Shown: positions 10,135 through 18,880, counted from the stretch's first letter. The stretch: DNA of 64,000 bases from Sinorhizobium kostiense (GCF_017874595.1 NZ_JAGILA010000001.1:1054001-1118000), one strand, 5' to 3'. Program-made: numbers and translations. The notes: generated from the letters alone by a model not told the origin.

Positions 10135-10159
10135 CCTACGCCGCCGCATATGGCGTAGG
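10135..10159. promoter_or_regulatory. Perfect 8-bp inverted repeat before the GntR gene
   Basis: CCTACGCC and GGCGTAGG are exact inverted copies around a 9-base spacer, between the PLP enzyme stop and the GntR coding region. It could be an operator for the adjacent regulator (autoregulation) or a small hairpin ending the upstream message. No U-tract follows. The function is inferred from position only. Confidence 0.45.
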
Positions 10160-10160
10160 T

Positions 10161-10874
10161 ATGCAAATATCAACGAGCGAAGCCAAAGCCATGCCGACGC
10201 TGCACGCCAGGAATCAAGCCGAAGATCTTGAGATGAATGTCGAGCCCTTGCCCGCTAGCGCAGTGGAAACCCTGACACACGCCTTGCGACGGCGCATCTT
10301 GTCGGGAGATTTCCAACCGGGCGAGTTCCTCCGCGACGTGAAGATGTGCGAGGAGCATTCGACCTCGCGGCACACATTCCGTACAGCAGCCCAGGTGCTC
10401 GTCACGCAGGGCCTGCTGCGTCAGATACCGAACAGAGGCTTTGTGGTGCCCGAATTCGGGCCCGACGATATCGTCGACATCACACGCGTGCGCGGCGCCA
10501 TCGAAGGCGAGGCCATTCGTCTGATCGTGCTGACCGGGGTCATCCCACCTTTGGCGCTGGAGGCGGTCGAGGTGATGCACAGGTCGACTCTATCCTCCGA
10601 CAGATCCCTGCTGGTTGCTGCGGACCGTGACTTCCACCGCGCTATCATTGCCGCTAGCGGCAGCGCTCGGCTGAAGCGAACCTATTCAGACCTCGAGGGC
10701 GAGATCGAGCTTCTCCTCGCACAGCGGCAGGATTTCTACGCCACTGCGGAAGAAATGGCGGAAGAACACGAGCGGCTCATCAACAGCTTGAGAAGCCGCC
10801 ACTACGATACGGCGCGAGAGGCGTTCCAGGAGCACTGGGAAGATCTCCAGATCAAATTGCTCGATCAACGCTGA
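10161..10874 (+). CDS. GntR-family transcriptional regulator, FCD subgroup
   Basis: About 237 residues from ATG 10161; ATGs at 10191 and 10233 are also in frame, and recognisable homology starts only after the last. A winged helix is visible in LTHALRRRILSGDFQPGE and CEEHSTSRHTFRTAAQVL, ending in the wing QIPNRGFVV. A helical FCD ligand-binding domain follows (DITRVRGAIEGEAIRL, DRDFHRAIIAASGS, EEHERLINSLRSR). FCD domains often bind carboxylates with a metal. It sits within the kinase/PLP/dehydrogenase cluster and is the likely local regulator. Confidence 0.85.
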   Translation: MQISTSEAKAMPTLHARNQAEDLEMNVEPLPASAVETLTHALRRRILSGDFQPGEFLRDVKMCEEHSTSRHTFRTAAQVLVTQGLLRQIPNRGFVVPEFGPDDIVDITRVRGAIEGEAIRLIVLTGVIPPLALEAVEVMHRSTLSSDRSLLVAADRDFHRAIIAASGSARLKRTYSDLEGEIELLLAQRQDFYATAEEMAEEHERLINSLRSRHYDTAREAFQEHWEDLQIKLLDQR

Positions 10875-11079
10875 CCAGCGCTCCCAGAATCTGCCAGGCG
10901 GCGCCGTGGATCCGGTGCCCCGGGTTCGACGTGGAGCAAGCACCATCTCGGGGGCTTCCTCCCCGGCTCCGCCAAAGCCTGCTTTTCGCCGGGGTCGCGG
11001 GGTCGACGCCAATCGCATGGTGCCGAAGGCGCCGGCCGCTGCCAGCCAGCTTAAGCGAATAACGCTACGGAGAAGTTTG

Positions 11080-12153
11080 ATGCGTGAATACTCCATCGCA
11101 ACCATAGCCGCCGACGGCATCGGACCTGAGGTGATTGCCGCCGGCCGAACGGTTCTTGCGAACCTGGAGAAGCGACTCGGCGACGTAAAGTTCACCGTCG
11201 AAAATTTCGACTGGGGATCTGACTACTACAAGAAGCATGGTGTGATGATGCCCTCGGATGGGCTGGAGCAGCTCAAGAAATTCGACGCTATCTATTTCGG
11301 CGCGGTCGGAGCACCGGATGTTCCGGACCATATCACCCTGTGGGGGCTCAGATTGCCGATCTGCCAGGGTTTCGACCAGTATGCCAATGTCCGGCCAACC
11401 AGGATCCTGCCCGGCATAACTCCCCCGCTGCGCAATTGCGGCCCCGGCGACCTCGACTGGGTGATTGTGCGTGAAAATTCCGAAGGCGAATATTCTGGCC
11501 ATGGCGGCCGCGCCCACCGCGGCCTGCCCGAAGAGGTCGGCACCGAGGTCGCCATCTTCACCCGCGTCGGCGTCTCCCGCATCATGCGATACGCCTTCAG
11601 GTTGGCCCAATCCAGACCGCGCAAGTTGCTCACGGTCGTCACGAAATCGAATGCCCAGCGCCATGGCATGGTCATGTGGGACGAGATCGCCGCCGAGGTA
11701 GCGGAGGAATTCCCGGACGTGACATGGGACAAGATGCTGGTCGATGCCATGACGGTCCGGATGACGCTCAAACCGCAGAGCCTCGATACCATCGTGGCAA
11801 CCAACCTGCACGCCGACATCCTCTCCGATCTTGCTGGCGCGCTTGCCGGTAGCCTGGGGGTTGCACCGACGGCGAACATCGATCCGGAGCGCCGCTTTCC
11901 CTCGATGTTCGAGCCGATCCATGGCTCCGCCTTCGACATTACGGGCAAAGGAATCGCTAACCCGGTTGCCGCCTTCTGGACGGCTGCCCAGATGCTCGAC
12001 CATCTCGGCGAGCGGGAGGCTTCGGCCCGCCTCATGCGCGCTGTCGCGCGGGTGACCGGCGCGGGGATCCTTACCCCTGACGTGGGCGGTTCCGCCACTA
12101 CCCGGGAGGTTACCGAGGCAGTCTGCGACGCGATCCACTCCTCTAACGTCTAG
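11080..12153 (+). CDS. Tartrate/D-malate dehydrogenase-type beta-decarboxylating dehydrogenase
   Basis: 357 residues, full length for the isopropylmalate/tartrate/D-malate dehydrogenase family. Visible are VRENSEGEYSG (about 130-140), catalytic K189 (TKSNAQRHGM), metal-binding D222, D246 and D250 (DAMTVRM; NLHADILSDLAGAL) and the nucleotide-binding EPIHGSAFDITGKGIANP. The RENSEGEYSG loop without a leucine pocket fits the TtuC/DmlA branch more than LeuB. It would oxidise D-malate, tartrate or a related 2-hydroxyacid with NAD(P)+ and usually decarboxylate it. The ATG follows CGGAGAAG at a suitable distance. It lies 205 bases after the GntR gene, so it may have its own promoter. Confidence 0.84.
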   Translation: MREYSIATIAADGIGPEVIAAGRTVLANLEKRLGDVKFTVENFDWGSDYYKKHGVMMPSDGLEQLKKFDAIYFGAVGAPDVPDHITLWGLRLPICQGFDQYANVRPTRILPGITPPLRNCGPGDLDWVIVRENSEGEYSGHGGRAHRGLPEEVGTEVAIFTRVGVSRIMRYAFRLAQSRPRKLLTVVTKSNAQRHGMVMWDEIAAEVAEEFPDVTWDKMLVDAMTVRMTLKPQSLDTIVATNLHADILSDLAGALAGSLGVAPTANIDPERRFPSMFEPIHGSAFDITGKGIANPVAAFWTAAQMLDHLGEREASARLMRAVARVTGAGILTPDVGGSATTREVTEAVCDAIHSSNV

Positions 12154-12310
12154 GGACACGTGGACGACTATGATCTCGGACGACCAGAAAGCAAGGAAGC
12201 CTTTGCGCCGGATCTTTGACGCTGCTTTCGACCGTGCCGACCCCGCGTTGGTCGTCCGCGGCACCGGCCCAACTCGACATCCGCGCCACCTCATCAGCGG
12301 GAGCTAGCCA

Positions 12311-12787
12311 ATGAAACTTGATCGGATCGACGTCAAGATACTCAACGCATTGCAGAAGAATTGCCGAATGACGAACGTCGAGCTTTCGGAAATGGTCAAT
12401 CTCTCGCCAAGCCCCTGTTTGATGCGAGTGAGAAAGCTGCAGGCGGAGGGCTATATCGAGGGCTATTCTGCGCGGATCAATACCGGAAAACTCGGCCAGA
12501 CGTTGACCGTGTTCACCGAAATCACGCTGAAGAACCACCGTCAATTCGACTTCGCCAGATTTCTTGCTGCGATCGAGAAGGTCGATCAGGTCATCGAGTG
12601 CCATCTGGTCTCGGGAGGCTACGATTATCTCGTAAAATTCGTCACCGCCGGAATCGAAGAGTATCAGACGCTGATGGAGCGGCTCCTCGAGTCGGAGATC
12701 GGCATTGACAAGTACTTCAGCTTCGTCGTGCTGAAATCTCCCCTGGTCAAAGCGCATTTGCCGCTGGCAAGTCTGTTCCAGCAGTAA
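12311..12787 (+). CDS. Lrp/AsnC-family transcriptional regulator
   Basis: 158 residues, standard length. The N-terminal helix-turn-helix (KLDRIDVKILNALQKN, NVELSEMVNLSPSPCLMRVRKL) is followed by the RAM ligand-binding domain (about 70-145; LTVFTEITLKN, VIECHLVSGGYDYLVKF). These proteins typically sense amino acids and regulate nearby amino acid metabolism, which fits the amine/amino acid character inferred for the kinase-PLP pair upstream. ATG spacing from a GGGAGC ribosome site is good. It is the last gene before the antiporter and ends the block bracketed by the antiporter repeats. Confidence 0.88.
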   Translation: MKLDRIDVKILNALQKNCRMTNVELSEMVNLSPSPCLMRVRKLQAEGYIEGYSARINTGKLGQTLTVFTEITLKNHRQFDFARFLAAIEKVDQVIECHLVSGGYDYLVKFVTAGIEEYQTLMERLLESEIGIDKYFSFVVLKSPLVKAHLPLASLFQQ

Positions 12788-13178
12788 CCTCGTAGCACAC
12801 CTCGATGCAGCCGGTGTGGCGGCCGTCCTCCACCGATGAGCAGTTGGGATCTCGTGCCGGTGGATTGATGAGAGACGACGGTGCAGCGTTTGGAAAGGCT
12901 GTCCGGATCACCCTGCCACTCGCCGATATTTTCAAAGCTGGTCCTTAGGGCAGGACGCTTCCCAGGTCCGGGTGCGGGCAAGCACGAAGATGACGAGGGG
13001 TGTACGTCTCGATTGGAATCGACGCTTGCCTGTTGCGTATCATCGCATCCAAGGCACTATCATCTGAAATTGGGAGTAGGATCGGTCAGAGGGCGAAGTG
13101 CGCCTGCCGAGTGGCGCGCATCGGCTCTCTGGAGATGGATTCGGGCCTTTGCGCCTCGAATGAGTTTGAGAGCTGTCA
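12788..13178. other. Intergenic stretch without a supported gene
   Basis: About 390 bases between the Lrp gene and the antiporter. Several short open frames exist on both strands but none has a ribosome site plus a recognisable protein, and they overlap one another. It must hold the antiporter promoter. Because the antiporter's neighbour was displaced by the inserted block, some of this DNA may be debris from that event; I see no identifiable remnant. Confidence 0.4.
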
Positions 13179-14960
13179 ATGACGTCAGGACCGGAAAACT
13201 ACAAGGAGCTTCTGCTGTTTCTGGCGACGGCCGGCGTGATTGTTCCTTTGTTCGGGCGACTGAAATTGAGCCCCGTCTTCGGGTTCCTGGCCGCCGGCAT
13301 GATGCTTGGCCCGTTTGGCCTCGGAGCAGTCGCGCGGGACCTGCCATGGCTCTCGCCCATATCCATAACGGATGTCGAGCAGATCACCCATCTGGCTGAG
13401 TTCGGCGTGGCATTCCTGCTCTTCATGATCGCGCTGGAACTGTCATGGAACCGCCTGAGGCTCATGCGCAGACTCGTCTTTGGCTTAGGGGGATTGCAGC
13501 TTCTCGCCTCGACAGCGGTGCTTGCGTCGATCGCGATCTTGATGGGTCAAACTCCGGCCTCAGCGGTGGTCCTCGGCAGTGCGCTGGCGATGTCTTCGAC
13601 GGCGATCATTCTGCCGTCGCTTGTGGAGCGCAAGCTGCTGAATACCACGGTTGGCCGCGCGAGCTTCGCCGTGCTGCTCTTCCAGGACCTGGCCGTCGCG
13701 CCCTTGCTGTTCATGGTGACGATGTTGGCTGCGCGCGGAGGAACAGGGCTCGGCGCCGGTTTGCTGTACGCTCTGGCTCCCGCCGCGATCGCCTTGCTCG
13801 CACTGGCCGGGCTGGGGCGCCTCATTCTTCGTCCCCTGTTCAAGCTGGTTGCCGCAACGAAAAGCAATGAGCTGTTCGTCGCTACATGCCTTTTGGTGGT
13901 GATCGGCTCCGGCCTCGTTACAGCGGTCAGCGGCCAGTCCATGGCTCTCGGCGCGTTCATCGCGGGCCTGCTGCTGGCCGAAACCGAGTATCGACGGCAG
14001 ATCGAGGTGACCATCCAGCCCTTTCAGGGTCTTCTGCTTGGCCTCTTCTTCGTCTCGGTGGGGGCCCGGCTGGACCTGTCGGAGATCATTGCCAACCCGG
14101 TCCTTACAGCGGGGATCGCGATCGGCTTCTTTGCCATCAAGGCTGTTGTGCTTTTCCTCATCACGCGGCTGATGGGCCTGCCCGGCCGCAGTGCCGGCGA
14201 ATTGGCTGTCGTGCTAGGCCCCGGCGGGGAGTTCGCATTGATCCTCATCGGCGCCGCCGTGGCGGGCAATGTCGTCCCGGGCGAAGCCGGTGCAACTGCA
14301 ATGGTTGCAGCCACTTTGACGATGGTTGGAATTCCGCTGCTGATTCGCCTGTTGGGCCGCGGCGGCACCTCCCGTCACGATGAAGCTGCTTTTGCCGCAT
14401 TGACGCCCCAGCACGACGACGGTCTGGAGCGTGTGATCGTGGTCGGATATGGGCGCGTCGGCCAGTTGGTCGCCGAGATGCTCACGCGGCATGGACTGCA
14501 GTTCCTGGCGATCGATGCCGATCCGTCGCTGGTCGCCAAAGAGCGCGCCTGCGGTCATACGATCTTCTATGGTGACGCCACCCAGATCGAATTGCTTCGG
14601 CGTTGCGGAATCCAGAGCGCCCGTGCGCTCGTCGTGACCCTGGATGATGCCGACGCGGTCGAATCCATCGTCCGCGCTGCGCGATCGGAGCGGCCGAATC
14701 TTACTCTCGTTGTCCGTGCACGAGATGCGGTGCACGCGACTCAGCTGTACGAACTGAAGGTCACGGATGCAGTGCCGGAGACCATTGAAGCCAGCCTCCA
14801 GCTCTCGCAAGCCGTGCTCATCGATATCGGCATACCGATGGGCCGGGTGATTGCATCGATCCACGAGAAGAGGGACGAATTTCGCAAGATGCTGCAGCCC
14901 ACGGATGGATCCGGCCGGGACCGGCATGCCATCCGCGCTCCGCGGGCGGAAAGCCACTAA
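13179..14960 (+). CDS. CPA2-family cation:proton antiporter (KefB/RosB-like) with TrkA-N domain
   Basis: 593-residue inner-membrane protein. About 12 hydrophobic helices occupy residues 5-390, with family signatures GFLAAGMMLGP, FGVAFLLFMIALELSW, GQSMALGAFIAGLLLAE and LGPGGEFALILIGAA. The cytosolic C-terminus is a TrkA-N (RCK) Rossmann domain with GYGRVG at 423-428, which binds NAD(H) or nucleotide and gates transport in KefB/KefC. It probably exchanges K+ or Na+ for H+. An internal 231-base part of its 5' region (13269-13499) is duplicated as a decayed fragment at 6126-6354. The gene itself looks intact. It stands alone between the Lrp gene and the convergent LysR gene. Confidence 0.88.
   Translation: MTSGPENYKELLLFLATAGVIVPLFGRLKLSPVFGFLAAGMMLGPFGLGAVARDLPWLSPISITDVEQITHLAEFGVAFLLFMIALELSWNRLRLMRRLVFGLGGLQLLASTAVLASIAILMGQTPASAVVLGSALAMSSTAIILPSLVERKLLNTTVGRASFAVLLFQDLAVAPLLFMVTMLAARGGTGLGAGLLYALAPAAIALLALAGLGRLILRPLFKLVAATKSNELFVATCLLVVIGSGLVTAVSGQSMALGAFIAGLLLAETEYRRQIEVTIQPFQGLLLGLFFVSVGARLDLSEIIANPVLTAGIAIGFFAIKAVVLFLITRLMGLPGRSAGELAVVLGPGGEFALILIGAAVAGNVVPGEAGATAMVAATLTMVGIPLLIRLLGRGGTSRHDEAAFAALTPQHDDGLERVIVVGYGRVGQLVAEMLTRHGLQFLAIDADPSLVAKERACGHTIFYGDATQIELLRRCGIQSARALVVTLDDADAVESIVRAARSERPNLTLVVRARDAVHATQLYELKVTDAVPETIEASLQLSQAVLIDIGIPMGRVIASIHEKRDEFRKMLQPTDGSGRDRHAIRAPRAESH
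13251..13499 (+). repeat. Intact-gene copy of the 0.23-kb antiporter direct repeat
   Basis: This segment of the antiporter gene matches 6114-6354 in the same orientation. Identity is continuous from 13269 onward (seven substitutions, one 2-base gap). A short preceding match TTCGGGC is separated by a 6-base difference. The two copies are about 7.1 kb apart. Recombination between them would delete the block from the HAD gene to the Lrp gene. Confidence 0.88.
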
Positions 14961-15034
14961 GGTTAATTTAGGCGCCATCGCAATCAGCGGATGACCGCTC
15001 GCCGCTGAGCCCGCGGTCCGGGCAGAGAGGCGTT

Positions 15035-16003
15035 CTAGCTCCTCAAGAGCCCTTCCTCAATCGCGGCCTCCACCCGCCCACGCGCTGGCTCGGCGAGAAT
15101 CTTGGCGATCAGCCGTTGGCAGCGTTCGGCCATGAAGTCGATGATCAGCCGCACCTTCGGATCCTGGAAGCGCTTGTGAGGATAGACCGCCGCGAGTTGG
15201 GCGCCGAGCGGCGGCGTTTCGTTGAGGATCGGCACGAGCGACCCTTCGCTGATATGGTTTTTCACCTCGAAGAGCGGCTTGTTGATGATGCCACGGCCAT
15301 CGAGCGCCCATTCGGTAAGCACGTCGCCATCGTCGGAATCGTAGGGGCCGGCGACCTCGAACTTGCGCACGCCTATGGGGGTCTGCAGCGTCCAGTAATA
15401 TTCCTTGGAACCCGGATAGCGTAGCAGCAGGCAATCGTGGCGATCCGTGATCAGCTCGTCCGGCGTCGCGGGCACGCCGCGTCTTTCGAGGTAGCGTGGC
15501 GATGCGCAGAGCACCCGCTCGCAATCCATGATGCCGCGCATGCGCAGGTTCGAATCCTCGAGTATGCCGAGCCGGAAGGCGACATCGACCCCCTCCGCCA
15601 GGATGTCGACATTGCGGTCGGAGAGGCGCAGCCTCACCTCGATATCCGGATACCTGTCATGGAACTCCGGGATGCCGGAGGCAATCAGGCGTCGGCCCAT
15701 GCCGAGCGGCGCGGTAATCCGGAGCGCTCCCTTGGGATTGCGGGAAAGATCGGCGACGGCGCTTTCGGCCTCGTTGACCGCCTCGAGGATCTTGACGGCG
15801 CCGTCATAGAAGACGCGCCCATGCTCCGTCGGCGTCAATTTGCGGGTTGTGCGGTTGAAGAGCCGCACGCCCAACTGCCGCTCCAATTCCTTGATTCTGT
15901 TGCTCGCTACCGCTGGGGTCACGCGCTGGTCGCGGCCTGCGGCCGACAACGTTCCAAGTTCCACCACGCGCACGAACACGCGCACATTATCGAGATAGGA
16001 CAT
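15035..16003 (-). CDS. LysR-family transcriptional regulator
   Basis: 322 residues. The N-terminal winged helix-turn-helix (VRVFVRVVELGTLSAAGR, VASNRIKELERQLGVRLF, ending FNRTTRKLTPTEHG) is followed by a periplasmic-binding-like effector domain beginning LRITAPLGMGRRLIA. It is transcribed divergently from the urate hydroxylase-guanine deaminase operon, across a 250-base gap that also contains a palindromic repeat element. That arrangement suggests it controls purine breakdown. The effector is unknown; a purine or urate-derived molecule is a reasonable guess. Confidence 0.88.
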   Translation of the reverse strand: MSYLDNVRVFVRVVELGTLSAAGRDQRVTPAVASNRIKELERQLGVRLFNRTTRKLTPTEHGRVFYDGAVKILEAVNEAESAVADLSRNPKGALRITAPLGMGRRLIASGIPEFHDRYPDIEVRLRLSDRNVDILAEGVDVAFRLGILEDSNLRMRGIMDCERVLCASPRYLERRGVPATPDELITDRHDCLLLRYPGSKEYYWTLQTPIGVRKFEVAGPYDSDDGDVLTEWALDGRGIINKPLFEVKNHISEGSLVPILNETPPLGAQLAAVYPHKRFQDPKVRLIIDFMAERCQRLIAKILAEPARGRVEAAIEEGLLRS

Positions 16004-16131
16004 GCTCCCGCCTCTGTTCTCCCGGGCGGAACCTAACGCGCCCGCCGCTCTCCGATTTTATAGTTTTTTTTGAAAGAGTTGATGATCTCGCGCCGTTCTC
16101 GCCGCCCCCAGCAGTGACACATAATGCGCCC

Positions 16132-16238
16132 AAATGCATGTCGCCCGAAAGTGGGCAGCGGTTTTGGGACAACGACATGCATAAAAACAATGATCCAAAG
16201 CGCGTCACATGAATTCGTTTGAACGCGACGCGCTTTGG
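16132..16238. repeat. Double-palindrome intergenic element in the puuD leader
   Basis: About 107 bases with two inverted repeats: ATGCATGTCG near 16134 pairing with CGACATGCAT near 16173-16182, and CCAAAGCGCGTC (16195-16206) pairing with GCGACGCGCTTTGG (16225-16238). The two-palindrome layout and length resemble rhizobial intergenic mosaic elements (RIME type), by memory of that family. It ends 17 bases before the puuD ATG, so it would form structure in the 5' untranslated RNA or in the promoter. Confidence 0.7.
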
Positions 16239-16255
16239 AGAAACGGGAGACCCGC

Positions 16256-17494
16256 ATGTACGAATATGCCATCGCCTGGGACTGGCTGACCTTCGCCGTG
16301 AGATGGCTGCACGTCATCACCGGCATCGCCTGGATCGGCTCATCCTTCTATTTCGTGGCGCTCGACCTCGGTTTGAGGCAGCGCCCGGGCCTGCCGGCCG
16401 GTGCGTACGGCGAGGAGTGGCAGGTTCATGGCGGCGGTTTCTATCACATCCAGAAATACCTGGTGGCGCCGGAAAACATGCCGGAGCACCTGACCTGGTT
16501 CAAATGGGAATCCTACGTCACCTGGCTTTCAGGCTTCGGCATGCTGGCGCTCGTCTATTATGCCGGCGCGGACCTCTACCTGATCGATCCGAGCGTGCTC
16601 GACGTCTCGAAGCCGGCGGCGATCGCGATCTCTCTCGCTTCACTTGCCTTCGGCTGGCTTGCCTATGACGCGATCTGTCGTTCGCCACTCGGCAAGGACA
16701 ACACGCGGCTGATGGTGCTGCTCTATTTCGTCCTCGTCGCGGTTGCCTGGGGCTATACGCAGCTCTTCACCGGCCGCGCCGCCTACCTGCATCTCGGCGC
16801 TTTTACGGCGACGATCATGTCGGCCAACGTGTTCTTCATCATCATCCCGAACCAAAAGAAGGTGGTGGCCGACCTGATTGCCGGCCGCACGCCGGACCCT
16901 GCGCTCGGGCGGCAGGCGAAGCAGCGCTCGACCCACAACAATTACCTGACGCTTCCCGTCCTGTTCCTGATGCTGTCGAACCACTATCCGCTCGCCTTCG
17001 GCACCGAGTACAATTGGGTTATCGCCTCGCTCGTCTTCCTGATGGGCGTCACCATCCGCCACTGGTTCAACACGCGCCATGCCCGCAAGGGCAGTCCTAC
17101 CTGGACTTGGCTCGTCACCGCGCTCCTGTTCATCGCCATCATGTGGCTCTCGACCGTCCCCAAGGCTCTTTCCGAAGGCGGAGAGGCACGGGCCTCGACA
17201 ACCGAGCAGGCGATTGCGGATTCTCCCGACTTCACCAAGGTGCGCGACACCGTGCTCGGCCGCTGTTCGATGTGCCATGCGCGGGAACCCGGCTGGGAGG
17301 GCATTATCGTGCCGCCGAAAGGCGTGGCTCTCGAGACCGACGCCGACATCGTTGCGCATGCGCGCGAGATCTATCTGCAGGCTGGACGGTCGCAGGCGAT
17401 GCCGCCAGCAAACGTCACCGGCATCACGGAAGGGGAGCGGCAATTGCTCGCCTCCTGGTACGAGTCGATCGTGAAGGAAGGAAGGATTCAATGA
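16256..17494 (+). CDS. puuD: PuuD-type membrane urate hydroxylase with C-terminal cytochrome c
   Basis: 412 residues. About eight membrane helices fill the first 310 residues, beginning WDWLTFAVRWLHVITGIAWIG, the hallmark of the urate hydroxylase (formerly DUF989) family. A soluble cytochrome c domain follows with the haem motif C337-x-x-C340-H341 (RCSMCHA) and a late methionine (SQAMPP) that may be the second axial ligand. PuuD oxidises urate to 5-hydroxyisourate and passes electrons to the respiratory chain through its own cytochrome. The ATG after GGAG-AAACGGGAGA is preferred over an upstream TTG. Its stop overlaps the guanine deaminase start (ATGA). Xanthine dehydrogenase genes are not in the window. 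Confidence 0.9.
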   Translation: MYEYAIAWDWLTFAVRWLHVITGIAWIGSSFYFVALDLGLRQRPGLPAGAYGEEWQVHGGGFYHIQKYLVAPENMPEHLTWFKWESYVTWLSGFGMLALVYYAGADLYLIDPSVLDVSKPAAIAISLASLAFGWLAYDAICRSPLGKDNTRLMVLLYFVLVAVAWGYTQLFTGRAAYLHLGAFTATIMSANVFFIIIPNQKKVVADLIAGRTPDPALGRQAKQRSTHNNYLTLPVLFLMLSNHYPLAFGTEYNWVIASLVFLMGVTIRHWFNTRHARKGSPTWTWLVTALLFIAIMWLSTVPKALSEGGEARASTTEQAIADSPDFTKVRDTVLGRCSMCHAREPGWEGIIVPPKGVALETDADIVAHAREIYLQAGRSQAMPPANVTGITEGERQLLASWYESIVKEGRIQ

Positions 17495-18834
17495 GCGATT
17501 TGCTGATCCGCGGGCGGGTGCTGACTTTCGTTAGCGAGCCGCAAGGCATCGACGATGGCGACTCCTACCGATTCTATGAAGACGGCGCCGTCCTCGTCCG
17601 GAACGGAAAGATCGCCGGTGTCGGCTCCTACGGGGACGTCGCCCGCCAGGCCGGCCAAGGAGTAAGGATAGCCGATCACCGTCCGCATCTCGTTATGCCG
17701 GGGCTCATCGATACGCACCTGCATTTTCCCCAGACGCAGGCGATCGCCTCCTACGGGGCGCAGCTTCTGGAATGGTTGAACACCTATATCTTCGTCGAGG
17801 AGCAGAAGTTCGAATTGTCGGAGCATGCCGCCTTCATCGCCGGCCGGTTCATGGACGAACTCATCTCCAACGGCACGACGTCCGCCGTCGCCTACTGCTC
17901 GGTGCATCCGGAAAGCGTCGATGCGTTCTTCACCGCGGCCGAAGAGCGCAACATGCTTATGATCGGCGGCAAGGTGCTGATGGACCGCAATGCCCCGGAG
18001 GCGCTTCGCGACACGCCGCAAAGGGGCTATGACGAGACCAAACGGCTGATCGCCAGTTGGCATGGCCGGGGCAGGGCGCATTACGCGATCAGCCCGCGCT
18101 TTGCGATCACCTCGACCCCGGAACAGATGGAGATGAGCCGCGCGCTCGTTGCGGAGCACCCGGACTGCTACGTTCAGACGCATCTGTCCGAGAACAGGGA
18201 CGAGATCGCCTTCGCCACCTCGCTCTATCCGCAGGCGCGGGACTATACCGACATTTACGCGCGCTATAGCCTTCTCGGCCGCAAGACGCTGCTCGGCCAT
18301 TGCATCCATCTGAGCGACGGCGAGCTTTCAGTGCTCGCCGACACGGGTGCCGTCGGCGTCTTCTGCCCGACATCGAATCTCTTTCTCGGCAGCGGCCTCT
18401 TCGACCGCGACCGCTTCGACAAGCTCGGTGCGCGCCACTCCGTCGCGACCGATGTCGGCGCCGGAACGAGCTTTTCGATGCTGGAAACCATGGGCGAGGC
18501 CTATAAGGTGCTGCACCTCCAGGGCCAGCGGCTCTCGCCGCTCAATTCATTTTACATGATGACGCTCGGCAATGCGCGAGCGCTCGAATTGGAACATCGG
18601 ATCGGTTCGCTGCACATCGGAGCGGACGCGGACATCGTCGTTCTCGACAGTCGTGCCAAATCGGCGATGGAGCTCAGAATGCAGGTGGCTTCCTCGCTTG
18701 CCGAGGAGCTTTTCATCCTGCAGACGATGGGCGACGACCGTTGTGTTGCGGAAGTCTATGTCGCGGGCTGTGCGATGAAGCGGAGGAGAGAGACGGTTGG
18801 AGCGCACCAGGCGAATGAGCTGGAGATGTCATAG
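17491..18834 (+). CDS. guaD: Guanine deaminase
   Basis: 447-residue amidohydrolase, the usual length for bacterial guanine deaminase. Zinc ligands start with H76-x-H78 in PGLIDTHLHFPQ. Family features include ASYGAQLLEWLNTYIFVEE, HYAISPRFAITST, QTHLSENRDEI and LLGHCIHL, and the metal-binding aspartate in SVATDVGAGTSFSML. It converts guanine to xanthine, feeding the xanthine-urate route that PuuD continues. ATGA overlap with puuD indicates translational coupling. A strong hairpin follows the stop. Confidence 0.93.
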   Translation: MSDLLIRGRVLTFVSEPQGIDDGDSYRFYEDGAVLVRNGKIAGVGSYGDVARQAGQGVRIADHRPHLVMPGLIDTHLHFPQTQAIASYGAQLLEWLNTYIFVEEQKFELSEHAAFIAGRFMDELISNGTTSAVAYCSVHPESVDAFFTAAEERNMLMIGGKVLMDRNAPEALRDTPQRGYDETKRLIASWHGRGRAHYAISPRFAITSTPEQMEMSRALVAEHPDCYVQTHLSENRDEIAFATSLYPQARDYTDIYARYSLLGRKTLLGHCIHLSDGELSVLADTGAVGVFCPTSNLFLGSGLFDRDRFDKLGARHSVATDVGAGTSFSMLETMGEAYKVLHLQGQRLSPLNSFYMMTLGNARALELEHRIGSLHIGADADIVVLDSRAKSAMELRMQVASSLAEELFILQTMGDDRCVAEVYVAGCAMKRRRETVGAHQANELEMS

Positions 18835-18854
18835 GCAGCGCGGTGCGGCATATC

Positions 18855-18880
18855 CCTTCTCCCCGCAAGCGGGGAGAAGG
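18855..18880. terminator. Perfect 12-bp palindromic hairpin between guaD and groEL
   Basis: CCTTCTCCCCGC and GCGGGGAGAAGG pair perfectly around a two-base AA centre. It lies between two convergent genes, 20 bases past the guaD stop and 37 bases past the groEL stop, so it can act on both strands. This core is typical of a repeated palindrome in rhizobial genomes. There is no U-tract, so it may act with Rho or as a 3' mRNA stabiliser. Confidence 0.65.

Noticed and set aside
12664-12981. Minus-strand open frames after the Lrp gene, one containing DGRHTGCIEVCYE
   Set aside because: Two overlapping frames compete, neither has a ribosome site and no family could be recognised; possibly debris but not supportable as a gene.
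18855-18880. tRNA or small RNA gene at the guaD-groEL junction
   Set aside because: The structure is one simple perfect hairpin between convergent genes, with no cloverleaf or promoter pattern.
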